A stretch of DNA of 64,000 nucleotides from CALCHA01 sp035548175 (GTDB lineage Bacteria; Planctomycetota; Phycisphaerae; WQYP01): positions 1-64,000 of the forward strand of contig DASZTO010000027.1 of assembly GCA_035548175.1 (NCBI GenBank). The letters run 5' to 3'. Both the position numbers and the translations under genes were made by a program. The first letter of the stretch is position 1, and each line of letters starts with the position of its first letter. This document shows positions 17,414 to 26,900 of this stretch, in pieces. A model generated the notes under the pieces. The model was not told the origin of the DNA. It saw only the letters and a program-made list of their open reading frames with translations, and ran no database searches.

Positions 17414-19524
17414 GGCGTTCTCCCAGCGCTGCGAGGTGCATCGACGTGGCGGCGATTGGGGGAGATATCGGGGGGCCAGCGGCCGTTGTTGCGGCGGCTC
17501 TGAGCGGCGGTCCTGGGCATGAGCGAATCGCGGAGCCAGGCGTAGAGGCGGTGGACGCCCTGGCGAGCGGAGACGCGGGGCTGCCATCCGGCGGCGTGCT
17601 GGAATCGGGAAGTGTCGGAGACGTAGTATCGCTGGTCGCCGGGTCGCCAGGCGCCGAAACGGACGGCGGGCTTTTTGCCGTGAAGTTCGCCGATGATGTC
17701 GAGGAGTTCGAGGAGGCTGATGGTGTTTGCGGGTCCGCCGCCCATGTTGAAAGCGAGTCCGGAGAGTTCGGTCATGCGGGATTGGGCGAGGAGGAAAGCG
17801 TCGACGAGGTCTTCGACGAAGAGGATGTCGCGGACCTGCATGCCGTCGCCGTAGAGGGTGATGGGGGCGTTCTGGAGGGCGCGGATGAGGAAGTGGGCGA
17901 CCCAGCCCTGATCTTCGCATCCCATCTGATGGAGGCCGTAAATGCAGCTCATGCGGAAGACGACGGCGGGGAGTCCGAAGGTGCGTGCATAATCGAGGAC
18001 GTATTGATCGGCGGCGCCTTTGGAGCAGCCGTAGGGGGAGTGGAAATCGAGGGGCCGTCGTTCGCTGATGCCGCAGGCGCGGAGGTGATCGTCCTCGGGT
18101 TCGTAGCGGCCGAGATGGACGCGGAGTTTGACGTCGGGGAGTCCGCCGTAGACCTTGTTGGTGGAAGTGAAGACCAAGGGGGGAGGGTTGTCCATGCCGC
18201 GGATGGCCTCGAGGAGGTTGAGGGTGCCGCGGGCGTTGACTTCGAAGTCATGGATGGAGTTGGTGAGGCTGGTGGTGACGGCGACCTGTGCGGCGAAGTG
18301 GAAGACCTGGGAAGCCTGAGCGACGGCCTTTCGGAGGATGTGGGGGTCCTGGACGTCGGCGACATGGATTTGGACGCGGTCGCCGTGTGTCTGACGGAGC
18401 CAGTGGAGATTGCGTTCGACGCCCGGTCGGGAGAGGTTGTCGAGGAGGAGGACATTGTGCCCGAGTGAAGCGACGCGGTGAGCGACGTTGGTGCCGATGA
18501 ATCCAGCGCCGCCGGTGATGAGGACCTGGCGAGCGGAGCCGGCGTGAGCGGGCGCCTTGTCGAGCCAGTAGGCGTCGCGGACGGCATCAAGGCCACCTTC
18601 CTGCCAGATACGGAAGAGGAGTTTGGCGGCGCCATCGAAGCGTTTTAAGCCGAAGTGGTAGTCGCGTTCGTCGAAGCCGTCGGAGGTGCGGAAGGTGGGA
18701 TTGAGGTCGTGGGCGGCGTACCAGAAGACGCGCTCGGCGGGGGCGTCGATGGCGTCGATGAAGGCGGTGAGCTGGCGGCGTTCATCGTGGCGCCAGGTGG
18801 AGTAACCGGTTTCCGTGACCCAGACCTGGGCGTTGGAGCGGTTGCGCTGGAGGACCTCGCGGACGCGTGCGATGGAGGCGGTCCAGCCTTCCCATGCGTG
18901 GTGGAAGGTGACGGGGAATCCGTGGATGCCGACGGCGTCGATGTATTCGATGAGTCCGCGGTCGCACATGGTTTGCAGCCAGGAGGTATCGACGGGGAGC
19001 ATGCCGCCGAGGAGGGTTTTTTTGTTGCGTTGCCGGGCCCAGTAAGCGGCGGAGCCGACCATTTCAGCGAACTTGAACCAGGCGGGGTCCTGGGCGAGTG
19101 GCCAGGCGGATCCGCCATTGGGCTGGCTCCAGAGTTCGATCCATTCGAAGTGGGCGCCGAAGGTGGTGATGAAATCGTCGACGAAATCGGCGAAGGCGCG
19201 GAGGTCCTGGGGCGGGGCGAAGGTTTTGGCGGCGCCCCACCAGGCCCCGCGGTGGGAAAGGCAGGGGAGGACGCGGACCCTGGCGGCGAGGTGGGGGAGC
19301 AGCCACTGGTACCAGCGGAGTCCGGCGGCGGTGGCGTAATCGGGCCAGGAGACGCCGGTGCGGAGTTCCGAGACGCCGAGGGCGGCGAGGTCGTCGAGGA
19401 CGCGATCGACGCGTGCTTCCTCGCCGGGCCGGAACCATTCGACGATGCCGACAGCGGCGGCGGGCGCGGGGTTTTCGGCGGCCGGGCGTCGTTTGTCGTT
19501 CAAGGTGTTGCGCCTGGTGTTCAT
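17410..19524 (-). CDS. Fusion of a glycosidase-like barrel and an NAD-dependent sugar epimerase
   Basis: The 704-residue protein has two domains. Residues about 25-315 are a clan-A glycosidase-like barrel (VGIVEWFRPGEEARVDRVL onward). The acid/base motif reads LWSQPNGG, with Gln134 where Glu is expected, whereas the nucleophile motif VTETGYS keeps Glu238. Residues about 332-690 are an extended short-chain NDP-sugar epimerase/dehydratase with GGAGFIG (338-344) and the catalytic YGCSK. The start at 19524 has GAGGA eight bases upstream and overlaps the previous gene by four bases. The barrel may act as a carbohydrate-binding or substrate-presenting module rather than a hydrolase. Neighbouring genes place it in nucleotide-sugar supply. 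Confidence 0.87.
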   Translation of the reverse strand: MNTRRNTLNDKRRPAAENPAPAAAVGIVEWFRPGEEARVDRVLDDLAALGVSELRTGVSWPDYATAAGLRWYQWLLPHLAARVRVLPCLSHRGAWWGAAKTFAPPQDLRAFADFVDDFITTFGAHFEWIELWSQPNGGSAWPLAQDPAWFKFAEMVGSAAYWARQRNKKTLLGGMLPVDTSWLQTMCDRGLIEYIDAVGIHGFPVTFHHAWEGWTASIARVREVLQRNRSNAQVWVTETGYSTWRHDERRQLTAFIDAIDAPAERVFWYAAHDLNPTFRTSDGFDERDYHFGLKRFDGAAKLLFRIWQEGGLDAVRDAYWLDKAPAHAGSARQVLITGGAGFIGTNVAHRVASLGHNVLLLDNLSRPGVERNLHWLRQTHGDRVQIHVADVQDPHILRKAVAQASQVFHFAAQVAVTTSLTNSIHDFEVNARGTLNLLEAIRGMDNPPPLVFTSTNKVYGGLPDVKLRVHLGRYEPEDDHLRACGISERRPLDFHSPYGCSKGAADQYVLDYARTFGLPAVVFRMSCIYGLHQMGCEDQGWVAHFLIRALQNAPITLYGDGMQVRDILFVEDLVDAFLLAQSRMTELSGLAFNMGGGPANTISLLELLDIIGELHGKKPAVRFGAWRPGDQRYYVSDTSRFQHAAGWQPRVSARQGVHRLYAWLRDSLMPRTAAQSRRNNGRWPPDISPNRRHVDAPRSAGRTP

Positions 19525-20644
19525 AGAGCGAGTCCTCGTGCGGCGAGTTCTTCGCGAGCTTCCGCGACGCGATCGGAGGCAGCCTGGCCCTGGAGCCAAT
19601 CGGCGAGTTCCACGAGTCCGTCATCGAGGCTGACGCGGGGCTCGTAGCCCAGGACGCGGCGAGCGAGTCGGATGTCGGCATAGCAGTGCCGGATGTCGCC
19701 GACGCGGTAGTTGGCGGTGATTTCGGGCTGGATCTCGGGTTTGCCGACGGCCTGGGCCATGCGCGCGGCGATCTGGCGGATGGTATAGGCATGACCGCTG
19801 CCGATGTTGAAGACCTGCCCGGGGGCGTTGTCGACTTCGAGGGCGAGGCGGCAGGCGCGGGCGATGTCCCTGACGCTGACAAAGTCGCGCTGCTGAAAGC
19901 CGTCCTCGAAGATCATGGGGGGGCGATCGTTGAGAAGCCGGGAGGCGAAGATGGCGAGCACGCCGGTGTAAGGGTTGGAGAGGGCCTGGCAGGTGCCGTA
20001 GACGTTGAAGAAGCGGAGTGCGACGGTGGGGATGCCGTAGGCGCGGCCGGTCATGAGGCAGAGGCGTTCCTGATCATATTTACAGTAGAGAGTGCGTAGA
20101 CGGAGGCGAGCGTGGGGGTTTTGGATTCGGGGGTAGGGATGGGCGTGAGGAGATCGCCGCGGGCATTGCGGATTTCCCAGTCGTGGGCGCGGAGTTGCTC
20201 GATGGCGCGTTCTGGAACGGTGACGGGGGAGCCGGCGGTATCGACGTAGAGGCCTTCGCCGTAGATGCTCATGCTGGAGGCGACGATGAGGCGTTCGACG
20301 GGGCGTTTGATGAGGGCTTCGAGGAGGACGGCGGTGCCGATGTTGTTGACGCTGGTGTACTTTTCGATTTCGTACATGCTTTGTCCGACGCCGACGGCGG
20401 CCGCAAGATGAAAGACGCCGTGAACGCCGCGGAGGGCGGAATCGAGGGCAGCAGGGTCGCGGACGTCGGCGACGATGAGTTCGACGTCGGGGTCGAGGTA
20501 ATCGGGTCGGATGCAGCCAGGTCCGTGGACCTGGGGGTCGAGGTTATCGAGGGCGCGGACGTGATAACCGCGCTTTAACAACTCCGTCGCCAGATGTGAT
20601 CCGATGAATCCGGCCCCACCGGTGATCAGGATTGTTTTGCTCAT
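19521..20644 (-). pseudogene. NDP-sugar epimerase/dehydratase, frameshifted at its catalytic motif
   Basis: Two reading frames together give one extended-SDR epimerase of about 370 residues. The upstream part (20644-20051) starts MSKTILITGGAGFIGSHLAT and runs to SVYALS. The downstream part (from about 20081 to 19521) continues KYDQERLCLMTGRAYGIPTV and ends normally. Between them is a 5-base excess, ACTGT (20086-20082 on the minus strand), exactly inside the catalytic YxxxK motif: removing it restores YALSKYDQ. The gene heads the glycosylation operon and overlaps the next start by four bases. It is either a recent inactivation or a sequencing/assembly error; all other parts look intact. Confidence 0.82.
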
Positions 20645-20984
20645 GGAGGAAGCACCTCAGGTGTGAAGGAGACGAGCGACGTGGGCGGGGCACGCGGGCC
20701 CGCGTGTGGCAATCGCTGAGCAAATGGAATTCCTGAGGTTGTGGACAGCGGGCAAAAGGGGGAAAAAGGTCGCGAGTTTTTTTCGGCGGCGGAAAGGAGG
20801 GGCGGGATGTGCGAAAGTTTGCGGCGACGAAGTGGCGCTTTGGGAGCCCGGTGCGGCGGCGCGGCGGGAGCGGCGCATCGAGCCGTTGTGCCACAGTGTC
20901 CGTCTTTTGACGGCACATCGACGCGGGCGCGAGCGAGCGAGCAGCGCGGGCCCGCGGCGCGGAAAAGTTTTTGTGCCGTGCGTT
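20645..20984. other. Intergenic region, probable start of the glycosylation operon
   Basis: These 340 bases separate the end of the OPT-like permease gene and the start of the epimerase, both on the minus strand. I see runs of A and T (around 20757-20790) and low-complexity GC-rich sequence but no convincing gene, terminator hairpin or promoter hexamers. A promoter for the downstream operon is expected here by position only. Confidence 0.3.
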
Positions 20985-23021
20985 TTAGTAGGGGAGTTGG
21001 AAGACGGCTTTGGCGATGAGGAGGCAGCCGAGGGCGAACATGGAGATGAGGCCGACGCCGCAGAGGAAGCCGGCGAGGAGGACGGGGGCGTACTGTCGCC
21101 AGGCGAGGCCGAAGCGTTTTTCGAAGAAGTAACGTCCGATGAGGGCGCCGAGCATCTGGGGGAAGAGACCGGCGGCGATGCCGGCGCCAAGGCCGCGGAT
21201 GAGGCCGTAGCAGAGCATGACGGGTGCGCCGGCGAGGGAGAGGAGGGAGTAGGTGAAGATGCCGACGCCGGCGGAGCCGAGGATGTAGTGCCACTTGAGG
21301 GCGTCGTAGAAATTCTGGCCGCCGACGGCGTCGCCGAGGGTGGAAGATTGCATGAGTGCGGTCTGCTGGGCCTGGAGTTCCCAGAGCTGGTTGGCGTAGG
21401 GATAGGCGGTGGAGGGAATGGGGGCGATGCGCCAGAGATATTGTGCGAAGAGGATGGAGGAGATGATGACGACGGGGAAGATGACGAGTTCGGCCTTGAT
21501 GATGGAGGTGAACTTGGTGCCGGTGAGTTCCTGGACGCGGAAGTTGACGACCTGTCCGGCGTAGTTGTTGATGGGGATGGGTGCGAACCAGATGTCGACG
21601 CCGCGGTATCCGAGGGATTGGGCGGCGATGAAGGTGGCTTCACGGACCATGGGGATTTCGACCCACTGGCCGGCGATGCCTTCCATGCGAGCGGCGACGT
21701 AGGAGATGATGGGCGTGTAGACGAAGCCGTAGCCGAAGAGGATCCAGAGGGGGAAGTTGGGGACGAGGTAGTGGGAGAGGGCGATGTAGGTGGAGGTGGA
21801 GAAGAGATAGATGGCGAGGCCGGCCCAGAGGGGGATGTCGCCGCGGCCGGCGGGGGGGTGGAGGAGGCGCTGCCAGGGGGAGGTGGAGATATCGGAATCT
21901 TGAGAAGCGGGGGTGGCGGCGAGGGCGCGGCGTTGGGCGTTTTTGGAGCGGAGGCCGGAGAAGACGTGGTAGAAGCCGATGGCGGCGATGGCGAGTGAGA
22001 GGCCGATGCCGATGGAGAGGTAGACGTCGACGTGGTTGGCGTAGGCGGTTTGGACGGCGTTCATGCCGGGTCGCCAGGAGGGGAGTTGTCCGGTGGCGTG
22101 GAGGATGGGGTTGGCGATCCAGGTGAGGATGAGGCCGAGGAAGGAACCGAGGACGGCGTAGAAGGGAAGGACCATGCCGACGAGGAGGTTGCCGATATCG
22201 AAGGAGAGGGTGACGGGGGTGGCGGGGAGGAAGATTTCGGTGCGTTTGGTGAAGTCGGCGAAGGTGAGGGGGAGGAGCTGGAGGGGGTTTTTGAGGAAGA
22301 TGGAGGAGAGTGCGGGGATGCCGACGTAGAGGGCGCCGAAGAGGAGTCCGATCATGCCGCCGATGGAGAAGACGCGCCATCGCCAGGAGCCGCCCGAACC
22401 GGCGGCGGGGGCACCGGCGGCGTTGACGGATTCGGAGGATTCGGCGAGTGCGGTGATGCCCAGAGCGCCGACGGGGGCCATGGGGAAGGGGAGGCGTTCG
22501 ACATCGGAGGTGACGCGGAAGAGGACGTAGCCGAGGCCGAATTTATCGATGCGGCCGAGGACCTGGCCGAGGACGATCATGGCGATGGGGCCGGCCCATG
22601 CGGGGAGGAAGAAGTTGCGTTGTTCGATGATGTTGGGCGGGGGCGCGACCCATCGGGGGATGTGTTCGCTGATCTGGAGTGCGTGGGCGGGGGCGGAGTT
22701 GACGTAGTATTGGGTCCAGAGGAGGCCGGAGAAGGGCGAGGAGATGGCGGCGCCGGCCATGTAGAAGAGGATGAAGATTTCGGGTTGTTTGAGGGTGGTG
22801 AAGGAACGGCGGGCGAGCTCGACGAAGAGGATGACGGTGACCCACTGGGCGGCGCCGCCGAGGTCTCCGCCGGCGAGGAGCGAGAGGTACATGGAGGCGG
22901 GCATCATCACCAGGCCGATGAAGATGCAGCCGAGGACGGAGCGCAGGGAGAAGCCGTCCGCGAAGGTGGAGGGCGGTTTCAGGAGGTCGCGGTACTGGTT
23001 GAGCTCAAGGTCTTCCTGCAT
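20985..23021 (-). CDS. OPT-superfamily-like multi-spanning permease
   Basis: The 678-residue protein is almost entirely hydrophobic, with about 14-16 membrane segments, for example VLGCIFIGLVMMPASMYLSL and IFILFYMAGAAISSPFSGLL. It resembles a family in planctomycetes and verrucomicrobia often labelled as oligopeptide (OPT) transporter or peptide transporter. A polar cytoplasmic loop (about residues 355-395) contains SKNAQRRALAATPASQDSD. No ATPase or binding protein is nearby, consistent with a secondary transporter. Substrate is unknown. It is preceded by a divergent toxin-antitoxin pair. Confidence 0.7.
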   Translation of the reverse strand: MQEDLELNQYRDLLKPPSTFADGFSLRSVLGCIFIGLVMMPASMYLSLLAGGDLGGAAQWVTVILFVELARRSFTTLKQPEIFILFYMAGAAISSPFSGLLWTQYYVNSAPAHALQISEHIPRWVAPPPNIIEQRNFFLPAWAGPIAMIVLGQVLGRIDKFGLGYVLFRVTSDVERLPFPMAPVGALGITALAESSESVNAAGAPAAGSGGSWRWRVFSIGGMIGLLFGALYVGIPALSSIFLKNPLQLLPLTFADFTKRTEIFLPATPVTLSFDIGNLLVGMVLPFYAVLGSFLGLILTWIANPILHATGQLPSWRPGMNAVQTAYANHVDVYLSIGIGLSLAIAAIGFYHVFSGLRSKNAQRRALAATPASQDSDISTSPWQRLLHPPAGRGDIPLWAGLAIYLFSTSTYIALSHYLVPNFPLWILFGYGFVYTPIISYVAARMEGIAGQWVEIPMVREATFIAAQSLGYRGVDIWFAPIPINNYAGQVVNFRVQELTGTKFTSIIKAELVIFPVVIISSILFAQYLWRIAPIPSTAYPYANQLWELQAQQTALMQSSTLGDAVGGQNFYDALKWHYILGSAGVGIFTYSLLSLAGAPVMLCYGLIRGLGAGIAAGLFPQMLGALIGRYFFEKRFGLAWRQYAPVLLAGFLCGVGLISMFALGCLLIAKAVFQLPY

Positions 23022-23143
23022 GGCAGGGGATTAGACCATCGGCAGGGCGGGAGACCAAGCGATGCGCGGCACGGGCGGGGCGGGGAGAAGTGTCTGGACA
23101 TTGTCGGGCGGCATCGGGTAGTCTTGGGGAGAAGGAGGCGGTT

Positions 23144-23434
23144 ATGAAGACAGGGAGTTCGACGCGCAGCGAGAAGCTGGATTTGCGGTTGACGGCGACG
23201 GCGAAGAAGACGCTGCAGGCGGCGGCGGCGGCATCGCGAAGGTCGGTGAGCGAGTTTGTGCTGGAGAGCGCGCTGTCGCGTGCGGAGGATGCGCTGGCGG
23301 AGCGGCGGGAATTCCGGCTATCGGCGGCACAGTGGAAGGCGTTCGTGGCGGCGCTGGACGCAACGCCGCGGAAGCTGCCGCGGATGACGCGGTTATTGAA
23401 GAATCGGGGCTTTTTTGATGGAGAGGAGCGGTGA
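23144..23434 (+). CDS. TacA/DUF1778-type antitoxin
   Basis: The 96-residue protein has an N-terminal ribbon-helix-helix (SEKLDLRLTATAKKTLQAAA, then SRRSVSEFVLESAL) typical of DUF1778 antitoxins, followed by a toxin-binding tail with FRLSAAQWKAFVAALD. GGAGG lies five to six bases before the ATG at 23144. Its stop overlaps the GTG start of the acetyltransferase toxin gene (GTGA, 23431-23434). In this family the antitoxin neutralises the GNAT toxin and the complex represses its own promoter. Confidence 0.92.
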   Translation: MKTGSSTRSEKLDLRLTATAKKTLQAAAAASRRSVSEFVLESALSRAEDALAERREFRLSAAQWKAFVAALDATPRKLPRMTRLLKNRGFFDGEER

Positions 23435-23943
23435 GCGAGGCGGCGGCACGACGGGTTGAGAAATTGACACCGCGGCATGTTGTGGACTCGTTTGATTGCG
23501 GGCGGGAGGCCTTGAACCGGTATCTGAAACGATACGCGTGGCAGAACCAGCAGGCGGGAGCGGGCCAGACGTATGTCGGGCTGGTGGGGGACGAAGTGGC
23601 GGGGTATCACACGTTGACGGTGGGGCATGTGCTTCCGGAGCAGGCGCCGGATCGGGTTGTGAAGGGGCTGGCGCGGCATCCGGTGCCGCTGATGGTGCTG
23701 GCGCGCCTGGCCGTGGATTTACGATGGCAGGGGAAGGGGCTGGGCGCGGGGCTGCTGAAGGATGCGATGCTGCGGACCGTGCAGGCGGCGGAGATTGCGG
23801 GGATTCGCGGGATGGCGGTGCATGCGAAGGATGAAGAAGCGCGGCGGTTTTACGAGCGGTTCGATTTTGAGCCATCGCCGACGGATCCGCTGCATTTATT
23901 TGTGCTGCTGAAGGACGTGCGAAAGGGTTTGGGGATGAAGTAG
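23431..23943 (+). CDS. TacT/AtaT-type GNAT acetyltransferase toxin
   Basis: The 170-residue GNAT protein has the hallmarks of the TacT group, which acetylate charged aminoacyl-tRNAs and stop translation. Visible features are FDCGREALNRYLKRYAWQNQ, YVGLVGDEVAGYHTLTVG, the acetyl-CoA loop LRWQGKGLGAGLL (Q/RxxGxG/A) and the C-terminal FYERFDFEPSPTDPLHLF. The start is GTG at 23431, with GGAG upstream, overlapping the antitoxin gene by four bases. The pair forms a complete type II system; nothing suggests inactivation. Confidence 0.92.
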   Translation: MSEAAARRVEKLTPRHVVDSFDCGREALNRYLKRYAWQNQQAGAGQTYVGLVGDEVAGYHTLTVGHVLPEQAPDRVVKGLARHPVPLMVLARLAVDLRWQGKGLGAGLLKDAMLRTVQAAEIAGIRGMAVHAKDEEARRFYERFDFEPSPTDPLHLFVLLKDVRKGLGMK

Positions 23944-23972
23944 GGCGGCGGGGATGAGGGGGCGTTGCGCTT

Positions 23973-26900
23973 TCACGTTTTGGCGTTGGCGGGCGGTTCC
24001 TGGCGGGGCGCTGCGTGGAAGAAGCGGTCGGAGGCGTCGACGTAGCGTTGGACCGCCTCGGCGGGCAGGGTTCGCCAGAGGAGGAATTGTTTGCGGATGT
24101 CGGTGAGGAAGGGGCGGTTGAGGCGGTGCCAGGTGGCGGGGTTGCCGGCTTCGCGGGTGAGGCGGACGCGGACGTCGAAGACGGAGGGCTGGCTGGTGGG
24201 ATGGATGGCGACGCGGACGTTCTGGATGACGCCGAGGTCGTAGGGGGCGAGCCAGACGCGGGCGGAGAGGCCGCGGACGGTGGCGCGGGCGGCGTCGGGG
24301 GCGAAGGCATCGACGGTGGCGAAGGGGCGGAGTTCATCGGCGGTGAAGCGGCCGGCGCCGGTTTGGGAGGCGGTGGCAAGATACTCGGCGAGGAAGGCGC
24401 AGACGCCGCGGGCGGCGGTTTCGTTGACGGTGAAGGGGAGTTCGACATCGAGGATGTCGCCGACGGCGGGGGGGAGCCGCCATTCGCGGGTGAGGGAGGG
24501 GGCGGCGACGCGGGAAGCGGCGCGGGCGGGCCAGAGGGCGGAGAGCATGACGAGTGCGAGGACGGCACCCATGGTGACGATGGCGGAGAGGGAGGAGTAA
24601 TTGAGGTCGACGCCGGGGAGGAGGTGGGTGCCGGAGAGGATGGTGGCGAGTCCCTGTCCGAAGATGTATCCGAAGACGACGCCGAGGGTGCCGAGGGCGG
24701 CGGCCTCGGCGAGGAAGAGCATGCCGACGTGGGCGGGTGCGAGTCCGACGGAGGTGTAGACGTGGATTTCGCGGGTGCGTTCCGCGACGGCGCCAAGCAT
24801 GGTGTTGAGGACGATGACGCCGGCGATGAGCATCGGCACGAGGACGGTGGAGAAATCCTGGGGGCGGGCGGCGGCGCTGGCGTTGATGGCGTGGACGGCC
24901 TGGCCATCGGAGGCGTACACGGTGATGTCGGCGCGGCGGGCGAAGGCTTCGGCGACGGCGTCGAGCTGCTGCGACGATGCGAGATCCGCGGGGCGGAACA
25001 TGATGCTGGTGAGCCTTGCGCCCAGCGCTCGAGCCAAAGGGCTGCGGATCACGGCGACGCTGCCGGGGGCGTAGAAGCGCTGGCGAATCTCCGGCCGGTT
25101 GGCGTCGTCGTTCGAGGCATTGGCGCCCTGGACGGTGGCGGAGCCGGCGGGATCGATGGGGGTGAGAGGGTCGTCGGTGAGCTGGCGCAGTTGTCCGAAG
25201 GCGTCGGCGGAGAAGAAGCCGGCGACGGTGAGTGAGCGGCCGGCGAGGAGGACGGTGTCTCCAGGGGCGAGGTGCAGGGCGGTCTGCAATTGAGCGGGGA
25301 GCCAGCAGGCGTTGTCGCCGGCGGCGGTGAAGCGCGGGAGGAGGGTGTCGATGGGTGCGGCGTGGAAGGCGGCCTCGTCGCGGTCGAGCCCGAGGAAGGC
25401 GGCGACGTAGGTGACGTCGCCGGTGCGCGGATTTTTCACCGGGAGGGCCCAGCTATCCTCAGCGCGCTGGGAGGCGTACCACCAGCGGGCGGCCACGGGG
25501 CCGGCGCGGGAAGGAGCGGCGAGACGCGTGGCGGAGGGCGCCGGGCGCGTCGCGGGAGCCGGCAGGGTGATATCGGCGGGAAGCGCCAATCCGGCGGCGA
25601 GGTCGAGCGTTTGCTCGGGGAGTTGGCGCCAGGAGCGTTGGCGGATGAGGATGCCCGGGGGCGGGGTCGGGACGGTGAGGGCGACGGGGACGGGAGTGAC
25701 GCGGACGGATTCGCGGACGCTGGTGAAGCACAGGAGGGTGAAGGTGAGCAGGACGAGGGTGGCGAGGGTGAGGGCGGTGCGTGTTCCGCGGCGGCGCATG
25801 TTGGAGAGCCCGAGGCGCATGGCGGCGCCGAGGACCGCGCCGCGCTGCAGGCTGGTGATATGACCGGCGTGTCCGAGCGCCCCTCCGCCCCCGCCTCCGG
25901 CGGTTCCGCCCGCGGCGCCGCGCAGCGAGGCATAGCGCAGGCGGGTGATTTCCTCATCGAATTTTCCCCAGAGGATGTAGACGACGGTGGAGGAAAGGAT
26001 GAGGATGAAGAACGCGAGGATGATCATCATCGGGGCGGCGGAGATGCGGAATGCCGGGTGGAACCAGAGAGCGCCGGTCATGAGGCAGAAAATGAGGGCG
26101 AACCATCCGATCTGGCGGTAGACATTGGTGGCGCCCACAACGAGGCGTTCGAGGAAATAGGAGAAGGGCACGATGCCCAGCAGGAGGAAAATGACGCCGC
26201 GGATAATACCGTTGGAGGTGGCGATGAGCTGGTCGTAGACCTGTTGCTGGAGGGACCAGAGGGCGTTGGCGGCGGCGAAGAATGCGGGGATATCGCGGCG
26301 GGCGTGGGCGGATTGGGCGAGGGCAAGCTGGTCGGCGGAGTCGGCCTGGAGCCTGCGGATGACGTCGTTGGAGATGCCGAATTTTTCCAGATCGGATTGG
26401 CGCTGTGCGTCGAGGGCGAAAAGATCCTGGGCGGCGCGCCAGGGCAGGGGCCCGAGCGTGGCGAGGTCGGTGGTATCAAAGCCGTCGCCTGCGGGATGCT
26501 GCGGGGTGGCGTGGATAAGCACGAGGCGATTGCCCTGTGTGCCGCGGCCGGCGAGGAGTTGCCAGCGCATGCCGGGTGGGAAAAAGAGGGCGGCGGTTCC
26601 GGCGTCGCCGGTCCATCCGGCGGCGTCTGCGGCCTGGGTGACGGCGATATTGGAATAGGCCGGCTGATCGGTGCGGCGGGCGTCGAGGAGCTCGATGGTG
26701 GTCAGGAGGCCGAAGCTGCGCGGATCGAAGAGGCCGAAGGCGTCGAGGCGCTGGCAGTCGAAGAGCATGCAGTTGAGCGGATGGTCGGGTGCGGGATAGA
26801 AGTCGGTGGCGAGGCCGGTGCTTTCGCTGTTGCCGGCCACGAGGGCGCGGACGGGGTTGCCGCGATCGTCGAAGGTGAAGGCGGAGAGTGCGTCGCGGGT

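Noticed and set aside
20051..20100. Programmed frameshifting to rescue the epimerase
   Set aside because: No slippery heptamer of the X XXY YYZ type is present at the break, and a -1 shift would insert two residues in the YxxxK motif.
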